DNA of 64,000 bases from an uncultured Desulfovibrio sp. (GTDB taxonomy: Bacteria > Desulfobacterota > Desulfovibrionia > Desulfovibrionales > Desulfovibrionaceae), in contig NZ_CABSIF010000016.1 of NCBI RefSeq assembly GCF_902477725.1, forward strand, positions 15,070 to 79,069, given 5' to 3'. Each line of letters starts with the position of its first letter. Positions within the stretch are counted from its first letter, which is position 1. Positions 41,928 to 51,110 of the stretch are shown here, one piece after another. The notes below the pieces were generated by a model, which was not told where the DNA came from, did no database searches, and was given only the letters and a program-made list of their open reading frames with translations. Both the position numbers and the translations under genes were made by a program.

Positions 41928-44243
41928 CTAGGAAACCATCTGCGCAATGAGCTTTTTGAGTTCCTGCGCCTGCTTCGCCAGTTCCGTCACTGCGTTTGCA
42001 GATTGCGACATGGCGGAGGCCGTCTCAGAGCTGATGGTGTTGATCTGCTCCACAGCCCGGTTGATCTCGTCGCTGGTGGCCGACTGTTCTTCAGCGGCGG
42101 CGGCGATGGAATGAGCCTGATCCGCAGCCTGATCCACCAGCACCACAATTTCGGAAAGTGCCTCGCCGGAGGTTCCGGCAAGCTCGGTAGTCTGCTCGAT
42201 GGTGTCTACAGTCTGGTTGACCTGATCAATGTTCTGCGTGGTGCCGTTCTGGATGCCCTGAATGGCGGAACCAACCTCTCGGGTTGCCTGCATGGTCTTT
42301 TCCGCCAGCTTGCGCACTTCGTCGGCCACAACGGCAAATCCGCGTCCGGCTTCGCCCGCGCGCGCCGCTTCGATGGCCGCGTTAAGGGCCAGCAGGTTGG
42401 TCTGATCTGCAATGTCTGAAATCACGGTCATGATCTGGCCGATACTCTGGGCCTGATCGCCCAGCGAGGCCATGCCGGTCTTGAGGCCCATTGCCTGCGT
42501 GTGCAACTGGTTGATGCCCTGCACCACCTTGTTGACCACTTCTGCGCCGTGTTCCGCCTTGCGCTTGGCATTGATGGTAGTGTCCGAGGCGCCGCCCGCA
42601 TTGCGCGCAACCTCAAGCACTGAGGCATTCATCTGCTCCATGGCGGTGGCGGTTTCAGAAACACGCTGCGTCTGCTGATCCGCGCCACGGCTGGCCTGTT
42701 CCACCTGTGTGGAAAGTTCCTCGGTAGCGGTGGAAAGCCTGTCGGCAATGGCATTGGCGTTCTGCGCCACCTGGGCAACGGCATCGCGCTGTTGCTCAAT
42801 GGTTGCCTGCTGTTTTTTAATTTCCGTCAGGTCAAACACAAGTGTTACTGCGCCCACAATGTTGCCGTCCAGATCGCGGATCAGCGAAGCATCAATGCGC
42901 AGTTTTTTGTGCTGGCCGTCTGCAAAGGTCATTTCTGCTTCAATGCCATGTGCGTTTACTTCCTCGCTCAGACATTTATGGCAGATGGTGCGCTTGCTGG
43001 CATCCCCGTAGAAAAATTCAGCCGCTGTCATACCCTTATAATCTGCAGGCTTGCCGCTCTTGCCCACAAGTTTGACCATGGCGTCATTTACATAGGTAAT
43101 GCACACATCTGTATCTGCCACAAGGGTGGGGAAGGTGATGCCCTGCAATACGCCGTCAGCAAAACCCAGGCGGTTTTTGAGTACAGCGGTCATTTCTTTG
43201 AAATTGCCTGCCAGTTCAGCCAGTTCAAAGCTGTAATTGCCCGTGAGCGTGGCCTTGAAGTCGCCGTGCGCAATCTGTGCGCTGTAGTCCATAATGTTCT
43301 TCAGCGGGGCGGTGATGATCCGGCGAACCATAAACACAATGCTGCCCAGCAATACAACGAAAATACCGATGGCAACGAGAATAAGAATGTTGCGTTGCTC
43401 AATGGCGTCTTTTGCAAGATCGTCTGTAAAGGCGGAGGTGCAGACAAGCCAGCCTGTTCTTTCAATGGTTTGAAAAACAATCACCTTGTCCTTACCCTGA
43501 AACTCATAATCAAAAGAGCCGTTCTTGATTTTGAGCGCCTTGACTACAAACTCCAGTTTGCTGACATCGCTCATGTGAGTATCAGCATTGGGGTGGGCGA
43601 TAACGCGACCGTTGGCATCAATAATAAATGCATAGCCATGTGATGCAACAGTTATGTTAAAAACATGACTTTTGATGTATTCAAGCCAGTTGATGGTTAC
43701 GCACACAGCTCCAATGGGCTTGCCGTTTTCGCCAAAAACTGGGGTTGCAATGGCAAGGACTTCTTTTTTGGTGGTTTTTGCAACAATGATATCGGGGTCA
43801 ATGGCATCCTTGCCCTGCATAGCTATTTTGAAATAACTCCTGTCGCCATAATTATTGCCAATAAAGGATTCGCCCTGGCTTGACGCCCCTGATACGGCGA
43901 TACCCTGAGCATTCAACACATAGATAGAGTTGATGCCCTTGTATTCTTTTACGAGGGCTTTGATCAGGGCGTCCATTTCGGCTCTGTCGCCTTCGATGGC
44001 TTTTTTAGCCTGACCGCTCTGGGCTGGGACCTTGATCATGCTCATGTTTGCATCGATCAAATCATTTACGTTGGCGATAAGACCATTATTTATGATCTTC
44101 ATGCCGTCTACAGACGTTTTGTTGACGACATTGTATGAAGATTTTCCAACGTAAATGACAAGACTTGAAACGCCAATGAGCAATACAATGCTTATGATTG
44201 TGGCTAATACAGTGTTTACACTCTTGAATGACAGGCGTGCCAT
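41928..44243 (-). CDS. Methyl-accepting chemotaxis protein with Cache, HAMP and PAS domains
   Basis: A 771-residue chemoreceptor with ribosome binding site GGAGGATATC. Its domains are a membrane helix at residues 11-32, a periplasmic double-Cache sensor (INSIYVLNAQGIAVSGASS, YGDRSYFKIAMQGKDAI, AFIIDANGRVIAHPNA), a second helix at about 290-312, HAMP, a PAS domain (TLVADTDVCITYVNDAMVKLVG) containing the pair C-H-K-C, and the long signalling coil with the conserved hairpin tip (ALNAAIEAARAGEAGRGFAVVADEVRKLAEKT). It probably senses small carboxylates or amino acids. The internal PAS may add a redox or metal input. Confidence 0.95.
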   Translation of the reverse strand: MARLSFKSVNTVLATIISIVLLIGVSSLVIYVGKSSYNVVNKTSVDGMKIINNGLIANVNDLIDANMSMIKVPAQSGQAKKAIEGDRAEMDALIKALVKEYKGINSIYVLNAQGIAVSGASSQGESFIGNNYGDRSYFKIAMQGKDAIDPDIIVAKTTKKEVLAIATPVFGENGKPIGAVCVTINWLEYIKSHVFNITVASHGYAFIIDANGRVIAHPNADTHMSDVSKLEFVVKALKIKNGSFDYEFQGKDKVIVFQTIERTGWLVCTSAFTDDLAKDAIEQRNILILVAIGIFVVLLGSIVFMVRRIITAPLKNIMDYSAQIAHGDFKATLTGNYSFELAELAGNFKEMTAVLKNRLGFADGVLQGITFPTLVADTDVCITYVNDAMVKLVGKSGKPADYKGMTAAEFFYGDASKRTICHKCLSEEVNAHGIEAEMTFADGQHKKLRIDASLIRDLDGNIVGAVTLVFDLTEIKKQQATIEQQRDAVAQVAQNANAIADRLSTATEELSTQVEQASRGADQQTQRVSETATAMEQMNASVLEVARNAGGASDTTINAKRKAEHGAEVVNKVVQGINQLHTQAMGLKTGMASLGDQAQSIGQIMTVISDIADQTNLLALNAAIEAARAGEAGRGFAVVADEVRKLAEKTMQATREVGSAIQGIQNGTTQNIDQVNQTVDTIEQTTELAGTSGEALSEIVVLVDQAADQAHSIAAAAEEQSATSDEINRAVEQINTISSETASAMSQSANAVTELAKQAQELKKLIAQMVS

Positions 44244-44497
44244 GATATCCTCCAGTGAACTCGTGCAGCCAGGATGATTATAATGTGGTGGTAACGTATG
44301 TTAAAAAAATTATCATTCCGTTAACACTTTACATCTCTCCAAAATATTTTCACTTTTACTAGTCAAAAGAATCGTCAAATCCAATATAAACTTTATATCA
44401 TTTGTAATAATATTTTAATGAAAATGCAGTATTGCAATATGTATTCATGTGATTATTTGTGGCAAATATTTAAAACACAGCAAAAATTCCGCTTATA

Positions 44498-45418
44498 TCA
44501 TCGCCTGCTGAGTCTGAATACAGCGCCAAGAATGAGCGCGCCGCCTGCAAAAATTCCCAGACCCGGAGCATCGTTAAAGAGCAGCCACGCCGCAATTATG
44601 GCGTAAACCGGCTCAAGCGTGATGATAACAGCTGCCTGCCGGGCCTTGAGGGCGGTGAGGCTGCTGACGTAAAGGCTGTAGGCGAGGGCGGTGCACAAAA
44701 GGCCCAGGCAGAATATCCACAGCCAGTCCAGCGCGACAATGCCCGGCACATCCGCTGCTGCAATGGGCAGAAGGCAAATGATGATTACCATATTTTGCCA
44801 CCAGCAGGTATGCATGCCAGACATGCCCCCGGCAAAGTGCCGGTTTGCTATGGCCACCAGACCGTAGACCGCAGCGGAAACCATGCCCCACAGCAGGCCG
44901 TGGGTTGCAGTATCAGCCAGCGAAAACGAAGGCGTCAGGCACACAAGCCCAATGCTCACCATGCCAATGCATTGCAATTCCCGGGCACTTGGGCGTTCGC
45001 GGTAGGCAATGGCTTCAAACAGGGCCGTAAAGGCGGGAAAACACGCAAAGCCGAGCGTGCCCACCGCAATGCCGCCCAGTTTTATCCCCATAAAAAATGT
45101 GACAAAATGGAGGGTCAGCAGAATGCCGCTTACGGCAAGGCCTGTCAGGTCGCGTGCCGCAATTCCATGCCAGGGCGGATCACGCCGGATAAGGCAGACG
45201 CAGCCAAGGGCGGCCACTGCAACCACGGCCCTGCCCCAGACAAGATCAACGGCGGAACACTGGCACAATTTACCAAAAATGCCAGAGATACCAAACAGAA
45301 CCGTCGCTGCGTGCATGCGGATCAAGGCTGCGCGCACGGCGCTTTGCTGCATTGCGTCCTTGTTGGGTGCTGTGGTAGATTGTAATTGTGGGGGCGCAGC
45401 CTGTCTGGCATTCTGCAT
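44498..45418 (-). CDS. EamA/DMT-family transporter
   Basis: A 306-residue inner-membrane protein from ATG 45418 with the ribosome binding site AAGGAGC. A longer frame from 45526 lacks a signal. It has about ten hydrophobic helices in two EamA repeats (HAATVLFGISGIFGKL, LTGLAVSGILLTLHFVTFFM, FACFPAFTALFEAIAYRERP; then LLWGMVSAAVYGLVAIANR, LDWLWIFCLGLLCTALAYSLY, ITLEPVYAIIAAWLLFND). The ALEPVxA-like ITLEPVYA is the family mark. Such proteins export amino acids or other metabolites. The substrate is unknown. Confidence 0.9.
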   Translation of the reverse strand: MQNARQAAPPQLQSTTAPNKDAMQQSAVRAALIRMHAATVLFGISGIFGKLCQCSAVDLVWGRAVVAVAALGCVCLIRRDPPWHGIAARDLTGLAVSGILLTLHFVTFFMGIKLGGIAVGTLGFACFPAFTALFEAIAYRERPSARELQCIGMVSIGLVCLTPSFSLADTATHGLLWGMVSAAVYGLVAIANRHFAGGMSGMHTCWWQNMVIIICLLPIAAADVPGIVALDWLWIFCLGLLCTALAYSLYVSSLTALKARQAAVIITLEPVYAIIAAWLLFNDAPGLGIFAGGALILGAVFRLSRR

Positions 45419-45679
45419 GCAAGCTCCTTTATTCTGTCTGTGCGCTATGGATACATTCATGGGCCGCGCGCGGCAAGCAGAGCGAGGCAAGGGGGCATGC
45501 ACCTGGCATATTTGCCATGCCCGCATCCTGATCTGTGGTAAGACTGAATAATGTTTCTGGAAAAAAGTCTAGATTTTATCTTGAAATTCACGAGCAGGTA
45601 GTGTAGCGCAAAAAGAAAACATAGCGTAACACGATGCTTGGCGAACTTGCGCCAAGCCGCACGCAACATCGGGGGCATC

Positions 45680-46102
45680 ATGCCGCAGGTCGCAGCACGT
45701 ATTAACGACGATCAGGAACGCTGGCTCAAAGACTACTTCCGCACAAAGAGCGCGGGGGCGGAGTTTATCCTTCCCTGGGCGGTGGACACGTTTTTTCGGG
45801 CAATCACGGGCATCAAGCATATCTTTAGTGCTGCGGAGCTGAAAACCATTGTGGAAGCCCACAAGGATATGAAGCTCATGCCCGACCATACGCGGCTTTC
45901 GTATCTTTTGCTGCGCGTTACGGATGCCTGCGACATCAACGGTGTACATCTGCGGCATGGGGCCAGCAAATCCAGCCTTGAGGCCAAGATCAAAAGCCTT
46001 GACGACACGCAGGCCACAGCCCTGATGGTATGGGCCTCTGCTTTTTGGGTCAGCCGCAACTGCTCTGCGGAAAATATGGACGAGTACATCAAGGCGTATT
46101 GA
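45680..46102 (+). CDS. Hypothetical protein, possible regulator fold
   Basis: A 140-residue protein from ATG 45680 (GGGGG upstream). A TTG 14 codons earlier is possible. It opens MPQVAARINDDQERWLKDYF, reminiscent of the strand-helix start of ribbon-helix-helix proteins, then carries helical segments (LPWAVDTFFRAITGIKHIF, AAELKTIVEAHKDMKLM) and ends NCSAENMDEYIKAY. There is no membrane segment. I do not recognise a family, and the DNA-binding suggestion is weak. Confidence 0.6.
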   Translation: MPQVAARINDDQERWLKDYFRTKSAGAEFILPWAVDTFFRAITGIKHIFSAAELKTIVEAHKDMKLMPDHTRLSYLLLRVTDACDINGVHLRHGASKSSLEAKIKSLDDTQATALMVWASAFWVSRNCSAENMDEYIKAY

Positions 46103-46311
46103 TTTTTTTGCGCCGTCTGCTTAAGTTCACACCGCTTTTGCGGCCCGGAGCGTAGCGACCAAACCGGAGCCGCGCCCGGTGAGGCTTGCGGTGCGCTTCA
46201 TAGTTGTTGCATGCCGTGCTCATGAGTCCGCCGCTACCGGGCGGCGCGAGGGGTTGCCCTGTGCTGGCAACTCCTGCGGTGCGGGCAACTGCCGGATTCG
46301 GCATCATTCAT

Positions 46312-46334
46312 GGTCGCTTGTGCGACCTTTTTTT
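46312..46334 (+). terminator. Intrinsic terminator in the panD leader
   Basis: GGTCGC (46312-46317), the loop TTGT, GCGACC (46322-46327) and seven T (46328-46334) form a compact terminator that ends 31 bp before the panD ATG. It may end the upstream gene or act as an attenuator of panD. Confidence 0.8.
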
Positions 46335-46365
46335 AGGCGCGATCAATCGCGCAAGAGAGTTTGTC

Positions 46366-46779
46366 ATGCTGCAAATACTGCGGGCAAAACTGCATTGCAT
46401 TCGTGTTACCGGGTGCGAACTGAACTACCACGGCTCGGTGACGCTTGACCCGGAGCAGTGCCGCGAGGCGGGCATCTACCCGCTGGAATTTGTGTATATC
46501 TGGAACAAGAGCAACGGACAGCGCATTTCCACCTACGTCATCTACGGCGAGCCGGGTTCGCGCTGCTGCATACTTAATGGTGCGGCGGCCCGGGCCTGCC
46601 AGCGTGGGGATGAAGTTATCATCAGCGCTTACGAATACGTGAACGGCCCTCAGGATCTGTACAGCCGCAAACCCGTGGTGCTGACCTTTAACGAGGACAA
46701 CAGCATTCATGAGCGCCTGCGCTATGTGGTGGACGGGGAAGAAGAAGGCGACTTTGGCTTTCATGTGGAAACCGAATAG
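46366..46779 (+). CDS. panD: Aspartate 1-decarboxylase
   Basis: A 137-residue PanD proenzyme from ATG 46366. It makes beta-alanine for pantothenate and CoA. The N terminus MLQILRAKLHCIRVTGCELN leads to YHGSVTLD, where self-cleavage between Gly23 and Ser24 would generate the pyruvoyl group. IWNKSNGQRISTYVIYGEPGS with NGAAARACQRGDEVII is diagnostic. The frame is open for a further 54 codons upstream, but those codons run through the terminator and are not part of the gene. No panB or panC is in the window. Confidence 0.95.
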   Translation: MLQILRAKLHCIRVTGCELNYHGSVTLDPEQCREAGIYPLEFVYIWNKSNGQRISTYVIYGEPGSRCCILNGAAARACQRGDEVIISAYEYVNGPQDLYSRKPVVLTFNEDNSIHERLRYVVDGEEEGDFGFHVETE

Positions 46780-46825
46780 CCGCAGGCTCCGGCAGAACGT
46801 ATGAGACGCTCTTGAGCCGAACAGT

Positions 46826-46875
46826 GTACTATAAACGAAAAGAGGCCCCGCGGGGCCTCTTTTCGTTTATAGTAC
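46826..46875. terminator. 50-bp perfect palindrome acting as bidirectional terminator
   Basis: Two 25-base arms with no loop: GTACTATAAACGAAAAGAGG followed by CCCCG, then the exact reverse complement from 46851 to 46875. It lies between the convergent panD and dnaJ-like genes, 46 bp and 23 bp from their stops. The A-rich left and T-rich right flanks of the GC core give terminator character on both strands. Confidence 0.85.
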
Positions 46876-46898
46876 GGCGCGCATAAAAGCCGCGCGGA

Positions 46899-47915
46899 TC
46901 ATTCGTTGGTGATAATCAGGTACAAATCGCCTTGCCACGGGCCCACGCGCTTGCCCAGCCCGCGCAGTCGAATGGGTTTGCCCACGGCAAAATCCGGGGG
47001 CAGGGTGATCTCGACAGTTTTCAGTTCGCCAGAAAGGGCCTGGCGTATTTGCAGGCGAATGCGTTTGCCGGGCGCAAGGTTGGCCGAGGGCAGCGCAAGG
47101 GTTTGTTCCTCATCGATCTGACGGCGCAGCCAGCCCTTGACCATGCCGGTAACGCCCTTGCTGTGGTCTTTGTTCCACTTGGGCGTGCCCCAGGCCAGAT
47201 TGCTCTTGTGCAGCTTTACATTGCGCTTTTCCGCCGCGGGTTTTTCCTTGGGCTGGTCAAAAGCAGGCCCTTCCTTTTGGTAAGGCGCTTCCTGCTGGGG
47301 GGGCGCTTCTTCCTGATGCTGGCGGTTCAGTTCGCTGTAAATATCTTCAAAAACGCGGCGGGCAAAGGGATCTGTCAGCAGGTCGCGCAGCACGTCATGC
47401 TCAGAATAGCCGTTCTGCGCATTTTTTTGGTCTGCAGTTTTGTTTTTTTGCTGCTCTTGATTCTGCTCTTTTTGGGCTTTCCCGGTCTCGTCTGCGGCCC
47501 GTGCCCCGGCAGCGGGGTCAGCCGCACCAGAGCTGTCTTCTTTTGCGTCAGAGCCTGCTTGCTGCCCGTTGCTGCCTTGAGAGCCATTTTCAGCCTGGGT
47601 CTTCTGTTCGGCCCTGTCGTCAGTGGGTTCTTCCTTTGCGGCCCGCGCATTGCTCTCTGCCTGCGCAGCCCTGCTGGCCTCTGTTGAAGCCCGCACGCCG
47701 TCCTCATGCTTGAGTATGGCGGAAAGGGCCACATAGGCCTCGTTGAGCAGCTGAAATTCCCGGCTGGCGTCCGGGTTGCCGGGGTTGAGATCGGGGTGCA
47801 GCTCAAAAGCGCGACGCCGATAGGCCCGCTTGAGGTCAGCCGTATCGGCGTTTTTTTTAAGCTTGAGAATGTCGTAGCATTCTTTCAGCGATATCTGGCG
47901 GGGGCGGCGTCGCAT
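46899..47915 (-). CDS. DnaJ-like co-chaperone (J domain, charged linker, C-terminal client domain)
   Basis: A 338-residue protein. The J domain at residues 11-70 has the HPD tripeptide (residues 40-42) that stimulates DnaK. Then follows a long low-complexity linker rich in Ala, Glu, Gln and Lys (about 75-170), and a C-terminal part ending GKRIRLQIRQALSGEL and ITLPPDFAVGKPIRLRGLG, which matches the DnaJ C-terminal beta-sandwich. There is no Cys-rich zinc finger, so it is a class B or C type rather than DnaJ proper. It lies 2 bp after the YkgJ-type gene. Confidence 0.88.
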   Translation of the reverse strand: MRRRPRQISLKECYDILKLKKNADTADLKRAYRRRAFELHPDLNPGNPDASREFQLLNEAYVALSAILKHEDGVRASTEASRAAQAESNARAAKEEPTDDRAEQKTQAENGSQGSNGQQAGSDAKEDSSGAADPAAGARAADETGKAQKEQNQEQQKNKTADQKNAQNGYSEHDVLRDLLTDPFARRVFEDIYSELNRQHQEEAPPQQEAPYQKEGPAFDQPKEKPAAEKRNVKLHKSNLAWGTPKWNKDHSKGVTGMVKGWLRRQIDEEQTLALPSANLAPGKRIRLQIRQALSGELKTVEITLPPDFAVGKPIRLRGLGKRVGPWQGDLYLIITNE

Positions 47916-47917
47916 GA

Positions 47918-48370
47918 TTACTTCAGGATAAGCGCATTGGCTTCACAGGTGGCATCGGAAGCCAGCAGGCCGTTTTCGTGCAGGTAGTCGCGGCCTTCGC
48001 GCGCAAAATCCGCATGCAGCGCGCCAGTTTCGATGCCGGGGCAGAATTCCTTGGCCATGGCGAGGCTGGTCGGGTCTTCAATGTTGCCACGAAAAAAGGG
48101 CCATGCGCGGCAGATTGAAGGCTTGCCCTCGTGCACGCCGCAGCCGCTGCCCTGGCGAAAAAATACGCAGTAGCCGTCTTCGCCGCAGCGAATTTTGAGC
48201 TTGCCGCCAATGCGTTCGCAATAGCTGTCTGCCACTGCTTCCGGCGCTTGCTGCATGTGCGCTGCCAGCCGGATCAGGTCTGTGGGGCTTACGACAATGC
48301 CGCCTCTTCCTTCGCAGCAGTGGCCGCACATGCGGCAGTTGAAAACCGATTCTCCGTGAGCGGCAGACAT
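47918..48370 (-). CDS. YkgJ-family cysteine cluster protein
   Basis: A 150-residue protein with CRMCGHCCEGRGG (Cys 12, 15, 18, 19) near the N terminus and further Cys in CGEDGYCVFFRQGSGCGVHEGKPSICRAWPF. This is the CxxCxxCC cluster pattern of the YkgJ/Fliyc family, presumed to bind zinc or an Fe-S cluster. Its biochemical role is not settled. It sits between the CoA-binding and DnaJ-like genes on one transcript. Confidence 0.88.
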   Translation of the reverse strand: MSAAHGESVFNCRMCGHCCEGRGGIVVSPTDLIRLAAHMQQAPEAVADSYCERIGGKLKIRCGEDGYCVFFRQGSGCGVHEGKPSICRAWPFFRGNIEDPTSLAMAKEFCPGIETGALHADFAREGRDYLHENGLLASDATCEANALILK

Positions 48371-48388
48371 GGGCTATAATCCTTGGCC

Positions 48389-48814
48389 TTAAAAAGTGAG
48401 CGAGGGGCGCATGAGGCGCTCGTGTTCCACCATGATGCAGGAATCTTCAACTACTGTCATGCCTGTACGGGCTAACAGCTGACGTGCCTCGATCGAGCGT
48501 ATGCCAAGCTGCATCCAGAAAACTTTTGGTTTCCAGGGCAGATCCAGTACTTCCTGCGCGTGGGCGGGGCAGTATTCCGGCGCGCGAAACAGATTGACGA
48601 TATCCACCGGCCCGGGCAGTTCCGCAAGACAGGTCAACGCAGGCAGCCCCCAAACGGTTTTGCGCACGGGGTGGACAGGAAAAATCGTGTATCCCTGCTC
48701 CAGCAGATAGCGCCCGACCCTGTCCACGGCCTGTCCGGCTTTGTCCTTGGCGCCGATAATGGCGACGCTGCGTGATTCGCCAAACATGGCGCGCATCAGT
48801 CTGTCGTCAAGCAT
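48389..48814 (-). CDS. CoA-binding domain protein (YccU-like)
   Basis: A 141-residue Rossmann-fold protein from ATG 48814. A TTG six codons upstream is a less likely start. It shows SRSVAIIGAKDKAGQAVDRVGRYL, the FPVHPVRKTVWGLPAL segment and PKVFWMQLGIRS, ending with DSCIMVEHERL, the pattern of the small CoA-binding proteins related to the succinyl-CoA ligase alpha N-domain. The in vivo ligand and role are unknown. It is first in the three-gene minus-strand unit with the YkgJ-type and DnaJ-like genes. Confidence 0.85.
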   Translation of the reverse strand: MLDDRLMRAMFGESRSVAIIGAKDKAGQAVDRVGRYLLEQGYTIFPVHPVRKTVWGLPALTCLAELPGPVDIVNLFRAPEYCPAHAQEVLDLPWKPKVFWMQLGIRSIEARQLLARTGMTVVEDSCIMVEHERLMRPSLTF

Positions 48815-48992
48815 AGTACATCCATGCCGCAAGAGGGCGGATTATCAGCGGGCAGCCCTTTGGGTTGCTCCCGTTAGTATATCTGTAATCTGTTTTAATA
48901 GACGGCAATGGCAAAATGCGCAAGTTCCCAGCCCCGGTCTGGCGGAATCTTTTACCGAGGCAGCGTTAACATCTTGCCGAGTTTGACAATTA

Positions 48993-49022
48993 AAAGGAGG
49001 CAGGGCAAGCCCCGCCTCCTTT
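48993..49022 (-). terminator. Terminator after the Kef-type antiporter gene
   Basis: On the minus strand AAAGGAGGCGGGG, the loop CTTG, and CCCTGCCTCCTTT followed by TAATT form a 13-bp stem with one G-U pair. Confidence 0.8.
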
Positions 49023-49044
49023 GCCGCAACAATTGCGAAATGCG

Positions 49045-51063
49045 CTATGCAGCCTTGGGCGGAGGGCTGGTTTCCTTGCCGGGTTCGCGCAAGGGGCCGG
49101 AAAAGAGCGGGGCTATTGCCAGAAGTTTATCTGTTTTACCAAATAGATACACCACATCGTCGGCTTCAAACAGGTCATTGGCTTCGGGCGATGCCTGGGT
49201 CACGCCGTTACGAAGAATGGCAATGACCGTTACGCCGTATTTGCGGCGCATCTGGCTTTGGGCAAGGCTGATGCCGCAAAGGGGCGAGGCGGCGGCAAGG
49301 CGCATGGCCTGAACACCCATGTCTGGCAGGCGGCTGACCATGGAATCAAGCGAGTTTACCGTGGCGCTCATGCGCCGGATCATGCGGTAATTCTCTTGCC
49401 GGATACGCGCGGCAAAGGTGTCTATATCCTGCCGGGGAACCAGATAGCGTGTAAGCACGCGGCTGAAAACTTCAATGGAGGTTTCAAATTCTTCCGCAAT
49501 CACCTCGTCCGCGCCAAGGCCGCGCAGGGGGGCCACCTCACTCACAAAGCGGGTGCGGGCAATGATGTGCAGATTGGGGTTGAAGCGGCGGGCTTCAATA
49601 ACAATGGAGCGCACCGCAGCCGGGTCGGAAATGACGATAGCAAGCACACGTGCCTTGGTGACGCCCAGATGCTCCAGCACAATGGGCTGCGAGGCGTCGC
49701 CGTGCGAAATGGGTTCCTTGTGGCGATAGCGGGTAACTGTTTCAGGGTTCATTTCAAGGATGGTATAGCACACGCCGGACTCGCGGGCCACATGGGCCAG
49801 ATGTTTGCCGCTGATGCCAAAGCCCACAATAATCAGGTGGTCTTCCATAGCGCAGGCACCTTCGTGGTCTTCGCCCTTGGCGAGCATCCTTTCGTTGCGC
49901 TTGCCCGCCACCTTGTCTGCAAGACGCGGGGCCACAGCCATAAGGCCGGGGGTCAGCATCATGGTGAGCACGCTGACATCAAGGAATGTCTGGTAGGCGT
50001 TCATGTCGAACAGCCCGGCCGCCAGACCCGATGCCGCAAGAACAAAGGCAAACTCGCCCACCTGCGCGAGAGAAAGGGAGGTGATGATGGCTGCGCGCAA
50101 GGGATAACCCTGCACCAGCACCGAAGGCAGGGTGAGCAGGGATTTTATGACGATGAACAGCACCGTCAGAACAATAATGGCGACAAAATGCTGTAAAAAA
50201 AATTCCAGATTCAGCATCATGCCTACCGAGATGAAAAACAGGCTCATGAAAACGTCGCGGTAGGGCAGAATACCCGAAATGACGCTCATGCTGTATTCCG
50301 AGCGGGCGAGCATCAAACCGGCCAGGAAGGCCCCGAGCGAGAGCGAAAGCCCCAGATAGTTGGTAAGCATGGCCATGCCAAGGCACAGGCCAAGAGTGGA
50401 GAGCAGCAGTATTTCCCTCGTGCGGGTGCGCACCACGGCTTCCATAAGCCTGTTGAGGCCAAAGCGGGCAAACAGCAGCACGCAGCCCAGCACCGCCACC
50501 ACGCGCAGGGTGGAGAACACAGCGCCCTGGAGCGAAAGCTCAAGCGTGCCCGCTAGCAGGGGCACCGCCAGCAGCATGGGCGCTACCATAATGTCTTGAA
50601 AAACAAGAATGGCGAGGGAAAGGCGGCCTGTGGGCGTGTTTGTGGCCCCGCGCTCCTGCAAAATGCGCAGCACGATGGCTGAGGACGAGAGCGCCACCAG
50701 ACAGCCCCAGAAAAGGCCTTTCTGGTATGTGGCGTCGCGCAGCAGCATGGCTATGCCCGCCACGGCAAGAACCGTCAGGCCGATTTGCAGGCTGCCGCCC
50801 AGAAAAACTGGTCGTTTCAGGCGGTTGAGGGCCTCGCCAGAAAGTTCCATACCAATGGTGAACAGCAGCATGGCAACGCCGAGTTCAGCAATATGGTCAA
50901 TGGCCTGCATATCCTTGACGATACCCAGCAGGGAAGGGCCGCACAAAACGCCTGTAAGCAGAAAGCCCACGGTGGCGGGCAGTTTTATTTTGTTACAGAC
51001 GATGGTGACGAATATGGAAAGAAGAAAAATAATGACGATTTCATAGAGCAAAGGAACTTCCAT
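49045..51063 (-). CDS. Kef-type monovalent cation:proton antiporter with TrkA-N and TrkA-C domains
   Basis: A 672-residue inner-membrane protein starting behind GCAGGAGGCTCC. About 12 membrane helices make the CPA2 exchanger fold (LPATVGFLLTGVLCGPSLLG, LGVAMLLFTIGMELS, SSSAIVLRILQERGATNTPTG, LAILVFQDIMVAPMLL, with the conserved Gln-Asp). From about residue 410 there is an NAD-binding RCK/TrkA-N domain (LIIVGFGISGKHLAHVARESG), then a TrkA-C domain (GISLAQSQMRRKYGVTVIAI, PEANDLFEADDVVYLFG). It probably gates potassium or sodium exchange in response to nucleotide. Confidence 0.94.
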   Translation of the reverse strand: MEVPLLYEIVIIFLLSIFVTIVCNKIKLPATVGFLLTGVLCGPSLLGIVKDMQAIDHIAELGVAMLLFTIGMELSGEALNRLKRPVFLGGSLQIGLTVLAVAGIAMLLRDATYQKGLFWGCLVALSSSAIVLRILQERGATNTPTGRLSLAILVFQDIMVAPMLLAVPLLAGTLELSLQGAVFSTLRVVAVLGCVLLFARFGLNRLMEAVVRTRTREILLLSTLGLCLGMAMLTNYLGLSLSLGAFLAGLMLARSEYSMSVISGILPYRDVFMSLFFISVGMMLNLEFFLQHFVAIIVLTVLFIVIKSLLTLPSVLVQGYPLRAAIITSLSLAQVGEFAFVLAASGLAAGLFDMNAYQTFLDVSVLTMMLTPGLMAVAPRLADKVAGKRNERMLAKGEDHEGACAMEDHLIIVGFGISGKHLAHVARESGVCYTILEMNPETVTRYRHKEPISHGDASQPIVLEHLGVTKARVLAIVISDPAAVRSIVIEARRFNPNLHIIARTRFVSEVAPLRGLGADEVIAEEFETSIEVFSRVLTRYLVPRQDIDTFAARIRQENYRMIRRMSATVNSLDSMVSRLPDMGVQAMRLAAASPLCGISLAQSQMRRKYGVTVIAILRNGVTQASPEANDLFEADDVVYLFGKTDKLLAIAPLFSGPLREPGKETSPPPKAA

Positions 51064-51110
51064 GGAGCCTCCTGCGGCAATCTAACACTGCGACCATATA
51101 CAGCGCAAGA

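Noticed and set aside
46103..46365. tRNA or cobalamin riboswitch in the panD leader
   Set aside because: Stems are present, but no TTCGA-type T loop, anticodon arm or cobalamin box could be recognised.
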